From Begonia masoniana (taxonomy: Eukaryota > Streptophyta > Magnoliopsida > Cucurbitales > Begoniaceae), in the NCBI GenBank assembly GCA_022432975.1, contig CM039515.1, positions 20,091,554 through 20,155,553 on the forward strand: a stretch of DNA of 64,000 bases, in the 5' to 3' direction. Shown piece by piece: positions 43,740-56,411 of the stretch (position 1 is the stretch's first letter; every line of letters begins with the position of its first letter). The notes under the pieces are model-generated. The model had not been told where the DNA came from and ran no database searches. It saw only the letters and a list, made by a program, of their open reading frames with translations. The position numbers and the translations under genes are program-made.

Positions 43740-46349
43740 TGTAACACCCGGGATTTTTTTTAAGAGAAAATAAAATGATAAGGTAATTATTTAATAAATA
43801 GTTGTTTTAATTAATTTAAAAGAAACATGAATAAAATTGGTTAAAATAATTGATTAATTAAATTGTGTTCGGGTATTCTAATTGGAGAAATTAAGCTGGG
43901 TACGGGGTGAGGTTCAATCTACAAAAATTTATAATTTAAGGACGGGATTTAACGGAATTTTCAGAAAGGCAAAATGGTAATGTAATTGTATTATTATTAT
44001 TATAATAATAATAATAAAACAAAACGACAGAATGGCTTTGCCATTCTGTCGTTCGTGAGTCGAGTGCCGAGCTCCCGACGACAGCCCGACGACAGAGAGA
44101 GGCGAGCGACGATTTCCAACGGCCACCGCCGCTGATTTCTGGCGTTCTCCGACCAGACGGCGACGAGCGAGCTTCCGGCTGTCTCCGCGCACAAATCGAA
44201 CGGTAAGCCTCCTTTTGTGCCCTGTTTTCGTGCTGTTGGTGGCCGGGGGTGGCGAGCTCGATTGAGCTCCGATCACCGGCCGTTTTTGGCTACTCTCGGC
44301 GTCGAATTGCCGAGCTCGGTGCTGGCAAGGATTGCCGAGCAGTGTGCAGCTCGGGAGGAGCTAAAACCGAGGGCTAGGTTTTGGAGCCTCGGGTTTTCTG
44401 AATTGGAACTTCGATTTTTGATTAATTTATGCTAATTGAGGGTTAGGGTGATCGATTGGTGAGAAAATGGGGAAATTTGATGAAAAATTGGAAAGGGGGA
44501 GATTTTCGATTTAGGGCAGATTCGGGTTTCTGCTATTTTGACCTAGCTACGGTTGTTTGTTTTAAAATTTCTTTTGGCAGATTAAAATAGGTTATTAGAG
44601 GAGTACGTGGCCGCTGGAATCGTTCGATTCCGATAACCGACGCAAAAGTTACGCGCGTTTGAAGTTTCAGGTCGGTTTTTACCGAACCCAAATTAGTGGC
44701 CCGTTTAGTTAGGTTTTAGTTAGAAATCGATGGAATTGGGCTTTTATGCTTATTAGTGAATACACTTGTCGTTATTTAGGTAGGTTAAATGAATTAATAG
44801 TTATTGGTGGATTTAGGTTAAAGTTTGAATATTGGAGATTATTGGAAAACCATTAATGGAAGTTAAGTAAATTGTGAGCACCACGTGCTCGATGAAATGC
44901 CCGAATGGAGAAAATGAAAATTTTAGGAGAAATTGCTTTTGCTGGGAGCTTAGTTTAAGTTTGGGATTCGTTTATTTAGGATTGATTTTAATGTCCTTTA
45001 TTTATGGAATTCTTTAGGTGGAGACGACTTTCGGACGGTGCACGGCTTGCTACGGACGCCAGGTAAGTGGATGTTAGGTTTCCGGCCCTTAAGGCCCTAC
45101 ATTGTGGCAACATTAGGCTTTTGTGATTTCGATGATGATTTTCTGACTGTGGGTTTAAAGAGTCGGGTAGCCTAGGATGTTAGTTATTAGTTATTTGTGA
45201 AGTTCGTTATGACTAAAGAATGTCCATGTACGTTGTGAATGGTTGATGATATGTCTATGTATGTCTATGAATTCCTCATGCATCATGTTTTATAAAAGGT
45301 GCATACGAACTATTTACGAGCATGTTTTTACGATGAATTGAATGATAATGATTTAAAGATGATATGTGAAACGTTGAAGTAAAGAACGATCAAGTGAAAG
45401 ATGTATGTTTCTCACGTGTCAAGATGTATGTTTCTCACGTGTCAAAATGTATGTTTCTCACAGGGCAAGTCATGTATGTTCTTACAGGGCAAGTCATGTA
45501 TGTTCTTACAGGGCAAGTTATGATTCTCACGGGGCAAGAAAATGGTTTAACGAAACGAAACGAAATGAACATGTTTTATGAAAAGTCACGCATTCATGCA
45601 TACGTCATCCATAGAGCATTCCCTTACTAAGCATTAGGCTTACTGTTTATGTTGTACGATGTAGGTGACAGGTGTGAAGGTGAGAATTTCTCTTGATGAC
45701 AAAGAATAGGTGGTCGACGAGTGGTGCTCGTGGCGACGGGGTGTGTTTTGGCCTGGCTTGATGATCCGATGGTGTGGCCAGAACTGTTTTGTGGCGAATG
45801 GAAGTGAGTTAGTTTTGTTGGTTAGTAGGTCTACGTGTCGGTTTTGTTTGTGAAAGTATGAAAGTGTTTAAGTATGTGGATCAGTTGTTTTGATAGAAAA
45901 ATGTATGAAAAGTCGAGCTTTGATGTATATGTAGTGGAAGTAGAACGTTTAGAATGTGGAGACTGAGTTTTAGAAATATACTGGAACTGTTTGGTTATTT
46001 TGAAACAGGTAAGGATACGCTCGATTTTTAGAGCGATCCACGCAGTTCGTTTTCTTGAGTTTTTCGAGATTGTAGGTTATATTAGTGTTGTGTTTTGATG
46101 ATCGACGAACGAGTGAATTTAAGGGATTTCAACAATCCGAGACTTCAATTTAATGGTTTAGAAGTCGACACGTTATGAGTGCTATAAAAAGAAAAACTTA
46201 CGTGGTTACGAGAGTTTAAAGTTAAGGTTACGTTATGGTTAGTTTGTTTAAGGGTTATGGGAAGTGTTTTAAAAAAAAAAAAGAATGATGATTAAATGAT
46301 TACGTCACGGCAAGTCCGTGGCGGCCCTGTTCGGGTTGGGGTCGTCACA
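43740..46349 (+). repeat. 5' LTR of element E, 2610 bp
   Basis: Starts TGTAACACCCGGGATT and ends GGGGTCGTCACA. Predicted segments are 44203..45017 (CGAACG|GTAAGC to TCTTTAG|GTGGAG) and 45063..45664 (CGCCAG|GTAAGT to ACGATGTAG|GTGAC), separated by a 45-nt exon-like piece. A short TAT/ATA microsatellite sits near 43990 and is longer in the 3' LTR. The GC-rich open frames near 44200 occur in both LTRs and are not credible genes. Confidence 0.92.
45400..45540 (+). repeat. Short tandem repeats in the LTR of E
   Basis: Units such as GATGTATGTTTCTCACGTGTCAA and TCATGTATGTTCTTACAGGGCAAG repeat about six times at 21-24 bp spacing. They recur at about 51250..51390 in the 3' LTR. The block lies inside intron-like segment 2, as in F and A. 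Confidence 0.85.
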
Positions 46350-46519
46350 ATTATGGTATCAGAGAGACGGAGTTTTAAAAGCGACTTCTGTGAAGTGCCT
46401 GCCAAAAACACACCGCCGCACGAGGACTCTCCATCGACTGTAAGTATTTAAGTTTAAGTCTTATTCATAGATGTTTATATTGTTTTGTCTTGTGTTTGTA
46501 TTATGTCTAGGAACAAGAA

Positions 46520-46850
46520 ATGCCGAGAGCACCTAGGCAACTCCGAGTGGACCCCATTAGTCAGCTTACAGATATGGTGCGAGTTTCTGAGCTAAAGGAG
46601 GAGCAGCTACCGATTAGGGGCATAAAAGGAGTTGGTGAGGATTTAATTAGCCTGATGGATGAGAAACGTGCACGAAGGCTTGTACAGTTCCCACAATGCC
46701 AAACGTGTAAGAAGTGTCATGGTGGGGCACAAGGCCAGAGATTGTCTAGGACCGAATAAGATACCACTGTGTTGTCCTTCGAAGATGTCTACCTTGATCG
46801 AAGAGGAGGGAACCGCTCAACCATCGGTTATTCCAGGTATATTCATATAG
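46520..46850 (+). pseudogene. gag: gag stub of element E
   Basis: ATG 46520 opens MPRAPRQLRVDPISQLTDMV, similar in layout to the gag starts of A and B. The capsid core is missing: after about 45 codons the sequence reaches FPQCQTCKKCHGG and, in another frame, KARDCLGPNK, the remains of a zinc knuckle. So most of gag was deleted, leaving its two ends. Confidence 0.65.
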
Positions 46851-49581
46851 TGGTGATTGATAAGATAAGGAACGTTAGAGTAGAAGTGTAATTAGAGTAG
46901 GGGTTTAAAACGTAACTTTCGTATATTGGATAGATGGAGGATGGTAAATAGAGAAAGTTACGCATTGAGATTAATAACCTAGGATAGTTGTGCGAGTGTG
47001 TACATACTTCGAATTTATTACCATTGGAGGGATACAACTTAAGAGATATAACTGTGGAATAGATATAAACTAGACTTTAGTTGACGAATCCCCTAAGTAT
47101 TTAAATGAAGGTAATAACCAAAAGTCTAGCTTAGGTGAATTGTCGAATAGGAGCATGTGACTTAGTAAATATCAGTGAAGAGAACAAAGATATGGAGGCG
47201 AAGTTGGTAGGTTAACAAATTAGAGACGTTAGAAAATAGGGAATCTTATGTAAGGTGGTACTTAAGTTACAGGAATTAGACGTTTGCTAGGAAATATGTA
47301 CCACTTTAGAAGGTTAGTCGATAAAAGGGGATTTGTTTCTTTTTTTGATGTGTGAGGTTTACTACCAACTCGATAGGGGAGAAAACTTAATTAAACTAAG
47401 AGCGATCTGTAAGTAATAGACGCGTCAAGTCATGAGTGCGATTTATTCTGAGAGGATGGGGCAAGCAGATAAGAATTTGAGTTCACTTAAGGATTTAGAT
47501 GTGTCATTTATTTTGAGAAGAATTTAACACCCTAAAGTAAAAGTCATGATTTGAGGTATAGTAACGTTAGGCGGAATAGTGGTTCAACAGAGTGAGTACC
47601 AATTAGGAAAAACAACGAGTGGTTGAATTCGAACTTTTGGTTTAGAAAGATAAGAGATAAGTAGTAAGTCTAAAGTGGATATAGTTCGAGTTAAACACCG
47701 TAACCTGTGACTTACCTCCAAGATGGAAGTAAGAACCTTAATGTTTAAAGGACCTGAGAGGTAGATCGTAATGAAGAGTCATTTCTGGATTGTTGGGAAA
47801 AGAATTGACTGGAGAGTTTAGGTGGTGGCCAATTAAGTGGAACTCGAAGTGCGTATGAGTGATCGAACGATAGAGCGTGAAGCCGGAAAAGTTTAGAACT
47901 TTGTGGATGTAGAAATAGTCATTACTCAATAGGTTGTTAAAGCCGTAGGCCAGTTCAAATTTAACGCCTAAGTGGTAATTGAGGAAATCTGGAGAATGAG
48001 ATCAAATTAGGTGAGTTAGAAAGCTTGGCCTATAAAGGATCAAGAGGAGGCTGATACATGTGAGAATTTAAGGAAGAGAACTCGATCACTTTGGTATGAG
48101 CCATGGCGTGCTTAGTTTCGTTAAAAGAAATGAATGCTTCTAAATTTTTGGGAAAATAGGAGGATAAGAGTTAAGAATTTTAGAAGAATTAGATTAAGGT
48201 CGTAGGTCTACCTACAACAAGTTTGCTAACAAGAAAAAATTGTTAGGCAAATTATTGTGAAGAAGACAAGTAGAATATTTAGAACCTGACTAGAAGGAAT
48301 AAAAGATAGTAGACTAGTTAGTAACTTCGAGGAAGTCCTTGTGGGATATTAAGAATGAGTATAGGACATTATTTAAATTAAATAAGGGGTTTAGATTTGG
48401 AGTTAAGCCCGAATGTGAAGTCTTACGAATCAAGGGATTGGTGAGATTATCAAGTACATTAGGAATAAGATTAAATTAGGAATTTTGAAGGGCCAACCTG
48501 TATGTAACGAAGTTGAAGCCAATGATTTTGGGAACGGCTAAGGTTAAAGTAAATAAACTTAAGTAAGTGAATAAAATCGCAACTTAAGGAAAATAAGGAC
48601 TACGTGGTGTAAGATGAAATGGGCGGTTAGGTAGACTGTTGAGTTTTGAATTATATCATGCAGGTAAGTGAGAAGATTAACTAGATCAAATGGAAGATTG
48701 ATATAAGAGTCAAGTACTGGAGGTTGTGGAAATTGGAGCATATTGGACGAAAGTGAAAATGATTTGCACGAAGACTGTGCAAGTGAGCTTAGAAGTGAAG
48801 TTAGAACAAGAGGTATTAGGAAAGTTTCGACTCGTAAGCTGCGTCGAACTGTTAAAACACCCTTTAAGGTGTTGGGTGAATAGTTTAACGACTTTGTTCA
48901 GACTTAAGAATTTGTTAGTGATTGATGAAAACCGAGGCACAAGTTGGACAAACGAGCGTTGTGGACATAATTATAAAGACTTAGAGAATACTTTGAAAGA
49001 GAAGGGGGTAAATTTAAGTATTCGGAGCCCCGAGTACTAGGATTGTATTAGAGTGACTAATGGAACGTCATGTTTGCCCAATGTCCATGGGTGTATGGGT
49101 GCGAGTGATGGATTAAAAATTTGATGGTAAGATATAGGGGGACTTGGAAGTGGAAGAATTAGGATAAGAAGGCTATGTACTAGGTCCTTCGTATTAAATA
49201 AGAGAAGAAACTTCGAGGAATTATGATGGCTATAGATGCGTTAGATTGATGTGGTATGAGAAAAGTAGGGAAGCGATTGAATTTAATTCGAGGAAAACTA
49301 GAGTGGAGGTTGAGTTGGGAAAGATGTGAGAGATTAAGTGATGATGGATTAGATTGAAAGCAATGGACGTATGAATGAGTGATTGAGTTACAAATGCATA
49401 GTTAGGAGAATCACAACTTTGAAGATCTAGGAATTGTCATTACCTGATAGGTGATTAAGGCTATAGTGTAATCAAGATTTAGTATTGCAACAGTAATTAC
49501 GGTGGTAGCATTGGAGTGAGAAATAAGAGAATTGACTAAGCAACAATTTTGAGAACAAAACTTCATTTAAGGAGGAAAGGA
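46851..49581 (+). other. Non-coding interior of element E
   Basis: 2.7 kb, rich in stops in all frames, with no RT, RNase H or integrase motif I can recognise. It ends TTTTGAGAACAAAACTTCATTTAAGGAGGAAAGG, like the pre-LTR signal of A and B. It may be highly decayed pol or unrelated filler; I cannot tell which. Confidence 0.55.
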
Positions 49582-49829
49582 TGTAACACCCGGGATTTTT
49601 TTTAAGAGAAAATAAAATGATAAGGTAATTATTTAATAAATAGTTGTTTTAATTAATTTAAAAGAAACGTGAATAAAATTGGTTAAAATAATTGATTAAT
49701 TAAATTGTGTTCAGGTATTCTAATTGGAGAAATTAAGCTGGGTACGGGGTGAGGTTCAATCTACAAAAATTTATAATTTAAGGATGGGATTTAACGGAAT
49801 TTTCGGAAGGGAAAAATGGTAATGTAATT

Positions 49830-49861
<32 letters not shown>

Positions 49862-52199
49862 ATAATAAAACAAAACGACAGAATGGCTTTGCCATTCTGT
49901 CGTTCGTGAGTCGAGTGCCGAGCTCCCGACGACAGCCCGACGACAGGGAGAGGCGAGCGACGATTTCCGACGGCCACCGCCGCCGATTTCCGGCGTTCTC
50001 CGACCAGACGGCGACGAGCGAGCTTCCGACTGTCTCCGCGCACAAATCGAACGGTAAGCCTCCTTTTGTGCCCTGTTTCCGTGCTGTTGGTGGCCGGGGG
50101 TGGCGAGCTCGATTGAGCTCCGATCACCGGCCGTTTTTGGCTACTCTCGGCGTCGAATTGCCGAGCTCGGTGCTGGCAAGGATTGCCGAGCAGTGTGCAG
50201 CTCGGGAGGAGCTAAAACCAAGGGCTAGGTTTTTGAGCCTCGGGTTTTCTGAATTGGAACTTCGATTTTTGATTAATTTATGCTAATTGAGGGTTAGGGT
50301 GATCGATTGGTGAGAAAATGGGTGAAATTTGATGAAAAATTGGAAAGGGGGAGATTTCCGATTTAGGGCAGATTCGGGTTTCTGCTATTTTGACCTAGCT
50401 ACAGTCGTTTGTTTTAAAATTTCTTTTGGCAGATTAAAATAGGTTATTAGAGGAGTACGTGGCCGCTGGAATAGTTTGATTCCGATAACCGACACAAAAG
50501 TTACGCGCGTTTGAAGTTTCGGGTCGGTTTTTACCGAACCCAAATTAGTGGCCCGTTTAGTTAGGTTTTAGTTAGAAATCGATGGAATTGGGCTTTTATG
50601 CTTATTAGTGAATACACTTGTCGTTATTTAGGTAGGTTAAATGAATTGATAGTTATTGGTGGATTTAGGTTAAAGTTTGAATATTGGAGATTATTGGAAA
50701 ACCATTAATGGATGTTAAGTAAATTGTGAGCACCACGTGCTCGATGAAATGCCCAAATGGAGAAATGAAAATTTTAGGAGAAATTGCTTTAGCTGGGAGC
50801 TTAGTTTAAGTTTGGGATTCGTTTATTTAGGATTGATTTTAATGTCCTTTATTTATGAAATGCTTTAGGTGGAGACGACTTTCGGACGGTGCACGGCTTG
50901 CTACGGACGCCAGGTAAGTGGATGTTAGGTTTCCGGCCCTTAAGGCCCTACATTGTGGCAATGTTAGGCTTTTGTTATTTCGATGATGATTTTCTGACTG
51001 TGGGTTTAAAGAGTCGGGTAGCCTAGGATGTTAGTTATTAGTTATTTGTGAAGTTCGTTATGACTAAAGCATGTCCATGTACGTTGTGAATGGTTGATGA
51101 TATGTCTATGTATGTCTATGAATTCCTCATGCATCATGTTTTATAAAAGGTGCATACGAACTATTTACGAGCATGTTTTTACGATGAATTGAATGATAAT
51201 GATTTAAAGATGATATGTGAAACGTTGAAGTAAAGAACGATCAAGTGAAAGATGTATGTTTCTCACGTGTCAAGATGTATGTTTCTCACGTGTCAAAATG
51301 TATGTTTCTCACAGGGCAAGTCATGTATGTTCTTACAGGGCAAGTCATGTATGTTCTTACAGGGCAAGTTATGATTCTCACGGGGCAAGAAAATGGTTTA
51401 ACGAAACGAAACGAAATGAACATGTTTTATGAAAAGTCACGCATTCATGCATACGTCATCCATAGAGCATTCCCTTACTAAGCATTAGGCTTACTGTTTA
51501 TGTTGTACGATGTAGGTGACAGGTGTGAAGGTGAGAGTTTCTCTTGATGACAAAGAATAGGTGGTCGACGGGTGGTGCTCGTGTCGACGGGGTGTGTTTT
51601 GGCCTGGCTTGATGATCCGATGGTGTGGCCAGAACTGTTTTGTGGCGAATGGAAGTGAGTTAGTTTTGTTGGTTAGTAGGTCTACGTGTCGGTTTTGTTT
51701 GTGAAAGTATGAAAGTGTTTAAGTATGTGGATCAGTTGTTTTGATAGAAAAATGTATGAAAAGTCGAGCTTTGATGTATATGTAGTGGAAGTAGAACGTT
51801 TAGAATGTGGAGACTGAGTTTTAGAAATATACTGGAACTGTTTGGTTATTTTGAAACAGGTAAGGATACGCTCGATTTTTAGAGCGATCCACGCAGTTCG
51901 TTTTCTTGAGTTTTCCGAGATTGTAGGTTATATTAGTGTTGTGTTTTGATGATCGACGAACGAGTGAATTTAAGGGATTTCAACAATCCGAGACTTCAAT
52001 TTAATGGTTTAGAAGTCGACACGTTATGAGTGCTATAAAAAGAAAAACTTACGTGGTTACGAGAGTTTAAAGTTAAGGTTACGTTATGGTTAGTTTGTTT
52101 AAGGGTTATGGGAAGTGTTTAAAAAAAAAAAAGAATGATGATTAAATGATTACGTCACGGCAAGTCCGTGGCGGCCCTGACCGGGTTGGGGTCGTCATA
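49582..52199 (+). repeat. 3' LTR of element E, 2618 bp
   Basis: Matches the 5' LTR along its whole length with scattered substitutions and a longer TTA-type microsatellite at about 49830..49865. Same splice-like sites and repeat block. Confidence 0.92.
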
Positions 52200-52204
52200 A
52201 GGGC

Positions 52205-53021
52205 AACAACAACTTTTCATTTCGAGATAGAAATGAAGAACTTATGTCAAATTAACCTGAATGCCCACACATATCTTCGAGGCACAAACCCAACATATTG
52301 AGCTAGTCATACATTTTCTTCAATTCCTAAGTGTGAATTGGGATTAAACAATTTAAGTGAGTCATTCAATGCAGTTTTATTACTTGTCAGGGAAAAATCG
52401 ATTTTGACTATGTTTGAGATTATCCAAAAGTGCTTGATAACTAGGATTATCAAAAAATATGAGAAGTTGGTCTTGTCAAAAAATGTCTTGGGTCTCCAGA
52501 TAAGAAAAAAACTTGTAAAGTTAGAATGTGCAGCTCAAAATTGAAGTGCTATGTTTGATGGAGATGCACGATTTGAGGTCAGCAACGACAACGAACAATA
52601 TGTTGTTGACATGAATACGTCTGTGTGCAACTGTTACAGGTGGAAGCTTACTGGAATCCCTTGTGTCCATTCCATTCCCTGCATTCATTTCATGAGATTA
52701 GCACCGAAAAATTACGTTCATCAATACTATCACTAGGGAACTTATCTCTAGAAGTACTCACATTTCATTCGTCCTATTAGTGGCCAACACATGTGGTCGC
52801 CTATACAAAATATAAAGCAAATCCTTCCGCCCATAAAAAAACACCAACCTGGTAGGCTGAAGAAGAAAAAAGTGTGAGATGTCGATGAGCCGCCAAGTTC
52901 GACAATTATTAGGAAGGACTCAACAATGTCGTGTGGTATATGTCGGTGTTAGGGGTATAATAGTTGCACTTGTTCTGGCAGAGGATCTACTTTATGCGCT
53001 ACTTCTGCTTCTGCTTCGTAA
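52205..53021 (+). pseudogene. mudrA-like transposase, right copy, C-terminal part
   Basis: After E, codons TTTFHFEIEMKN follow on from NAARA. CELGLNNLSESFNAVLL (about 52329..52380) is the conserved MULE block before the SWIM finger; CNCYRWKLTGIPCVHSI (about 52626..52676) is the SWIM finger; a CCHC-like knuckle with an internal TAG is near 52930..52972; TAA 53019 ends it. Stops at 52542 and 52734 break the frame. Its block order matches the left copy at 6144..8265. Confidence 0.83.
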
Positions 53022-53394
53022 GACACATTTATAAGTTTTCACACATTGGACAGAACACATGTATATTTCAACACATTTCACTAATAAACACACTTTTATT
53101 ATTGTCTAATATAGTTTTAATTATATGCATGAATCTTCTACACACGGCAAAGGCCTAAATATATAACTATTCGGGTTGTAATTTATATATTTGTTATATT
53201 GTGTAATGTGTGTATTTATTATAATGTGTAATTTAGTGAGATAAATCACAATTTTATACCAACAGTCAGTTCCAGATAATTAAGTATCACTCAAGTACAA
53301 CCATAAAGTAAAGTACAACCATACACCACATAGCATAAACTAAAGTACAAACATAAAATAAAATACAAAATATAAACTAAACTATGGTGGGACA
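53022..53394. other. Spacer between convergent genes of the right MULE
   Basis: AT-rich low-complexity sequence with repeated AAAGTACAACCATA-type words. It is the counterpart of 5721..6143. Confidence 0.55.
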
Positions 53395-53476
53395 TCGTCG
53401 TTATCTCACTCCACCCAATCCATGAGGGTTTTCCTCAGCTCTCTATGGGACTGAGCTAGCTTTCTCTGTGTGACGG
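53395..53476 (-). pseudogene. C-terminal tail of the second MULE gene, right copy
   Basis: On the minus strand, AGATAACGACGATGTCCCACCATAGTTTAG resembles GAGGGCGACGATGTCGGCGATGCCCCACC...TAGTGTAGTTTA at the end of the left second gene (about 5686..5730). The gene is cut at 53477 by LTR G, and the rest lies beyond the window. The similarity is short, so this rests mainly on matching position and orientation. Confidence 0.5.
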
Positions 53477-54756
53477 TGTAACACCCGAAACTTTTGTACG
53501 TTTTGTTCCAAAACTATTTTGTACAATACAGTGATATTATGTAAAGTACTCATGGTAAATAATGGGTTACACATTTGATGAAAGGATATAAATGGGATTA
53601 CTATTTGTGTGATTAAAAAGAAAAAAAGGGCCAAAGAATAATAAGGTAAATTATGAAGGGCTAAATTGAAATTTACTAACAACTTAAACCCTTCTCTCTC
53701 TTCTTCTTCTTCTTCTCCACGAAGACACTACTATTTTCTCTCCTCCATTGAAGCTTCTTCTCCCACGCCCAAGCTCCTCTCTTGCTAAGGATTAAAGGTT
53801 GGTTTGATGATTGGCTATGATTTATGCAAATCTTTAAGTTTAGAGTTGAGTTATGGAAGTTTTGATGGAAGTGGATTTCTAAACCCTAACACCTACAAAA
53901 TTCCCTCTGAAAATGGGTTGTTTGATGAGTTAAATGTTTCTAAATGATGTTTTAAGGATTGTTATTGGATTTTAAGGAGATTTATGCATTGGTTTACAAA
54001 AAGGGGAAAAACTTTGTTTGTGAAAAAAGTCAATAACAAAGCAGATTGGGCCTTTTGAAATTCTGCTGTAATTTCTGAATTTCTCTTGTTAAATAGATTG
54101 TTCCAATGGATAATAGGCTCTTAAAGGAGTTAATAGCAACTTGAATCACTCGATTTCATTAAAAATTGAGAAAGTTATGGCCATTTGAAATTGGGTGAAA
54201 AATTTGTTTGAAAATCGAGGAGAGTTTTTGTGCTGGCAATTCGGTTTTGGCCAATTCTATTTTGATTCTGATTTTTATGACTTACATGGATAATGCCACA
54301 TGAAACTAGATGTTATAAGGTTTGTGGAACATATTGGATTATTCAAAATGATTGAGAAATGCAAAAGTTACATATAAATGAAATTGAGTAGAAAGTTATG
54401 CAATTACGAGTTTTGAAATTATGTTTGAAGTTGATATTGTGTATTGTGTTAAGATTGTGTAATTAAAAGAACAGGTGGTTGGACTCAAGCTTTTGAAGTG
54501 CTTAGGACGCGAAGTAAGTTCTCGTGACTTACTGTGGCCGATAGGCCTACACCATATGTCGGTTATGCTTGTTGAGGAAACTTGGAGTAATGAAATGTTT
54601 ATATGCTTTTGGATGGGTAGCCTAGGGTTAGTTGTTTTGTAGGTTATGTATCGTTTTGATGGTATTTATGTTATCTATGCTTTATGTTATGCATTTTAAT
54701 TGTCCATGCATCATTACTTTAGGAAATGACATGAAAATGAATTTGTGCATCGATTT

Positions 54757-56411
54757 TGTAACACCCCGAGTTTTCTGAACTCGGTTTGTTACTCATAAAC
54801 TCGACATCCACCGGTCACTAAACGACAAAACTTCTACTACATCATCCGGTAAGTTTATTACTCGACATCCACCGGTCACTAAACGACAAAACTTCTACTT
54901 ATATCTTCCGATGGCTTCCACTGAAGACATCATCCGATGACTATACTGAAGACATCATCCGATGGCTTTACTGAAGACATCATCCGATAGACAACAGAAC
55001 AATAACAATTTCACTCTAACAAAGAAAACTCCGACTACCAGAAGAACTTGAGCAATTTACTAAAATTCATTCAAAACCACTTAAATTCGGACACTACTCT
55101 AACATTTAGTAAAACCACTATTAACACCAAAAGAGTATAATTGTCTAGAAGAAAATCTCAAAATGAGTTTAGGAACATTAAAACTACTATTGTCATGAAA
55201 ATCCAACATACTTAAATTGAAACATTGTCAATTAAACTTTCACACCAACTGACATCAGTTAAACCGCCCCATCAGCTGCCAGATTGCTGCATAGATGTAC
55301 TCCTCCAACTAGTCTAGTTCTCAGCAAACTCAGTAAACACACCCGCTGTCACTTCTTCACCTACATCACAAAACTCATCTATTAGCCTAATGCTAAGTAA
55401 GTAAAGCAGTAATGAAATGAAATGCTAAAATATGAATTTCTAAACATGCAATTTCTACTTTCTCATCTCAATTGTTCATGCATCGTTTCTGTTCAGATCC
55501 CCCTGTGAAATTGGGAGTTGGATCAACTCTCCCAAAGTATAGATATCCACTGACTCATTAAGGGGCGGATTAATTCCCTTAATAGTAAATCTGATTCACA
55601 TAGCTGTTTCCGATCCCCCTGTTCGATAGGAAGCAGATCAAATTTCCCAAAGTGTAAATATTCACTGTCTCATTAAGGGGTGGATTAATTCCCTTAACAG
55701 TAAGTCTGATTCACATAGTTGTTTCGTTATGTTCATTCCTCACCATACCAACATGCATTTAAATTCATTTTTGTATACTTTTAAAATATGATGCATAACA
55801 TACAGACACATTCAAGTAAACATAATCCTAATATTTTGTGATGTAGGCCCGAAGGCACAAGCATACTTCACTTACCTGGCTCCTGGAAAATGTCTGGTTG
55901 CTAGCTACTTCAGAAAATTGCTCACCTAGGTTCATAATAGAATATCAATCAAACCTTTACTAAACTTAACCAAAAACTAACCAGAAGGACAAGGAAACCA
56001 GTTTGAAACTCTATTGCTTGTGCATTCCCATTTATCACCAGAACCCGAACCTACTCTCATTCACAGCATCCTCAAAAATTCTCACATTGTACTCTCTCAG
56101 GTATCTAACCGCTATATCATAAGAGAAATGAGGAAAACTTACCTAGGTTGAAGGAGAATCGGGCGAGGGAATCGCCAAGAGGGTTCTGTTGCAGAGATGA
56201 AGGCTAAAAGAGGAATGGTAAGCAAGATAGTGGCGGCTACAATGCATTAAACCCAACCCTCTTTCCTTAAATACGTTATCCACTTTAGAAATTTCCAATT
56301 TACTCTTATGCTCTTATTTAGTCACTCAATAACCCTACTTTAATTATTGCATAATAAAGTGTACACCATTAATAATAAAAGAGATCTGGTTCGATAGAAC
56401 CGGGTGTTACA
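54757..56411 (-). mobile_element. Solo LTR G2 (same family as A and C), minus orientation
   Basis: In minus orientation it starts TGTAACACCCGGTTCTATCG at 56411 and ends AACTCGGGGTGTTACA at 54757. TSD GATTT is exact at 54752..54756 and 56412..56416. It is 1655 bp, shorter than A's 2157 bp. It has CCAG|GTAAGT (minus, about 55876) and GATGTAG|GTGAAG (minus, about 55360). Confidence 0.92.

Larger units (their letters stand above)
43740..52199 (+). mobile_element. LTR element E, mostly non-coding (LARD-like), in the MULE transposase
   Basis: 5' LTR 43740..46349 and 3' LTR 49582..52199 differ by roughly 1-2% by eye. TSD AGGGC is exact at 43735..43739 and 52200..52204. The primer-binding site TGGTATCAGAGA is at 46354, and a purine tract AAGGAGGAAAGG precedes the 3' LTR. 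The 3.2-kb interior has only a gag stub and no recognisable protease, RT or integrase, so it must have moved using enzymes from elsewhere. The 3' LTR end reads CATA where the 5' LTR has CACA, one change in the terminal tetranucleotide. Confidence 0.93.
14330..53476 (+). mobile_element. Right MULE copy, outermost layer of the nest
   Basis: After removing the hAT (15758..43366 with one TSD) and LTR element E (43740..52204 with one TSD), the remaining pieces join into one mudrA-like gene followed by the tail of a convergent second gene. At the E site the join reads ...NAARA-TTTFHFEIEMKN, restoring the MULE register exactly. The order and orientation mirror the left copy at 1980..8265. The far end lies beyond G and outside what I can trace. 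Confidence 0.8.

Noticed and set aside
46851..49581. Decayed pol genes in the interior of E
   Set aside because: I looked for RT, RNase H and integrase motifs in all frames and saw none; calling it pol would be guesswork.
49828..50286. 152-codon open frame on + in a GC-rich region
   Set aside because: It begins in a TAT-type microsatellite, lies in the LTR leader of E, and is altered in the other LTR (44217..44435). It crosses a splice-donor-like site and has no recognisable domain.
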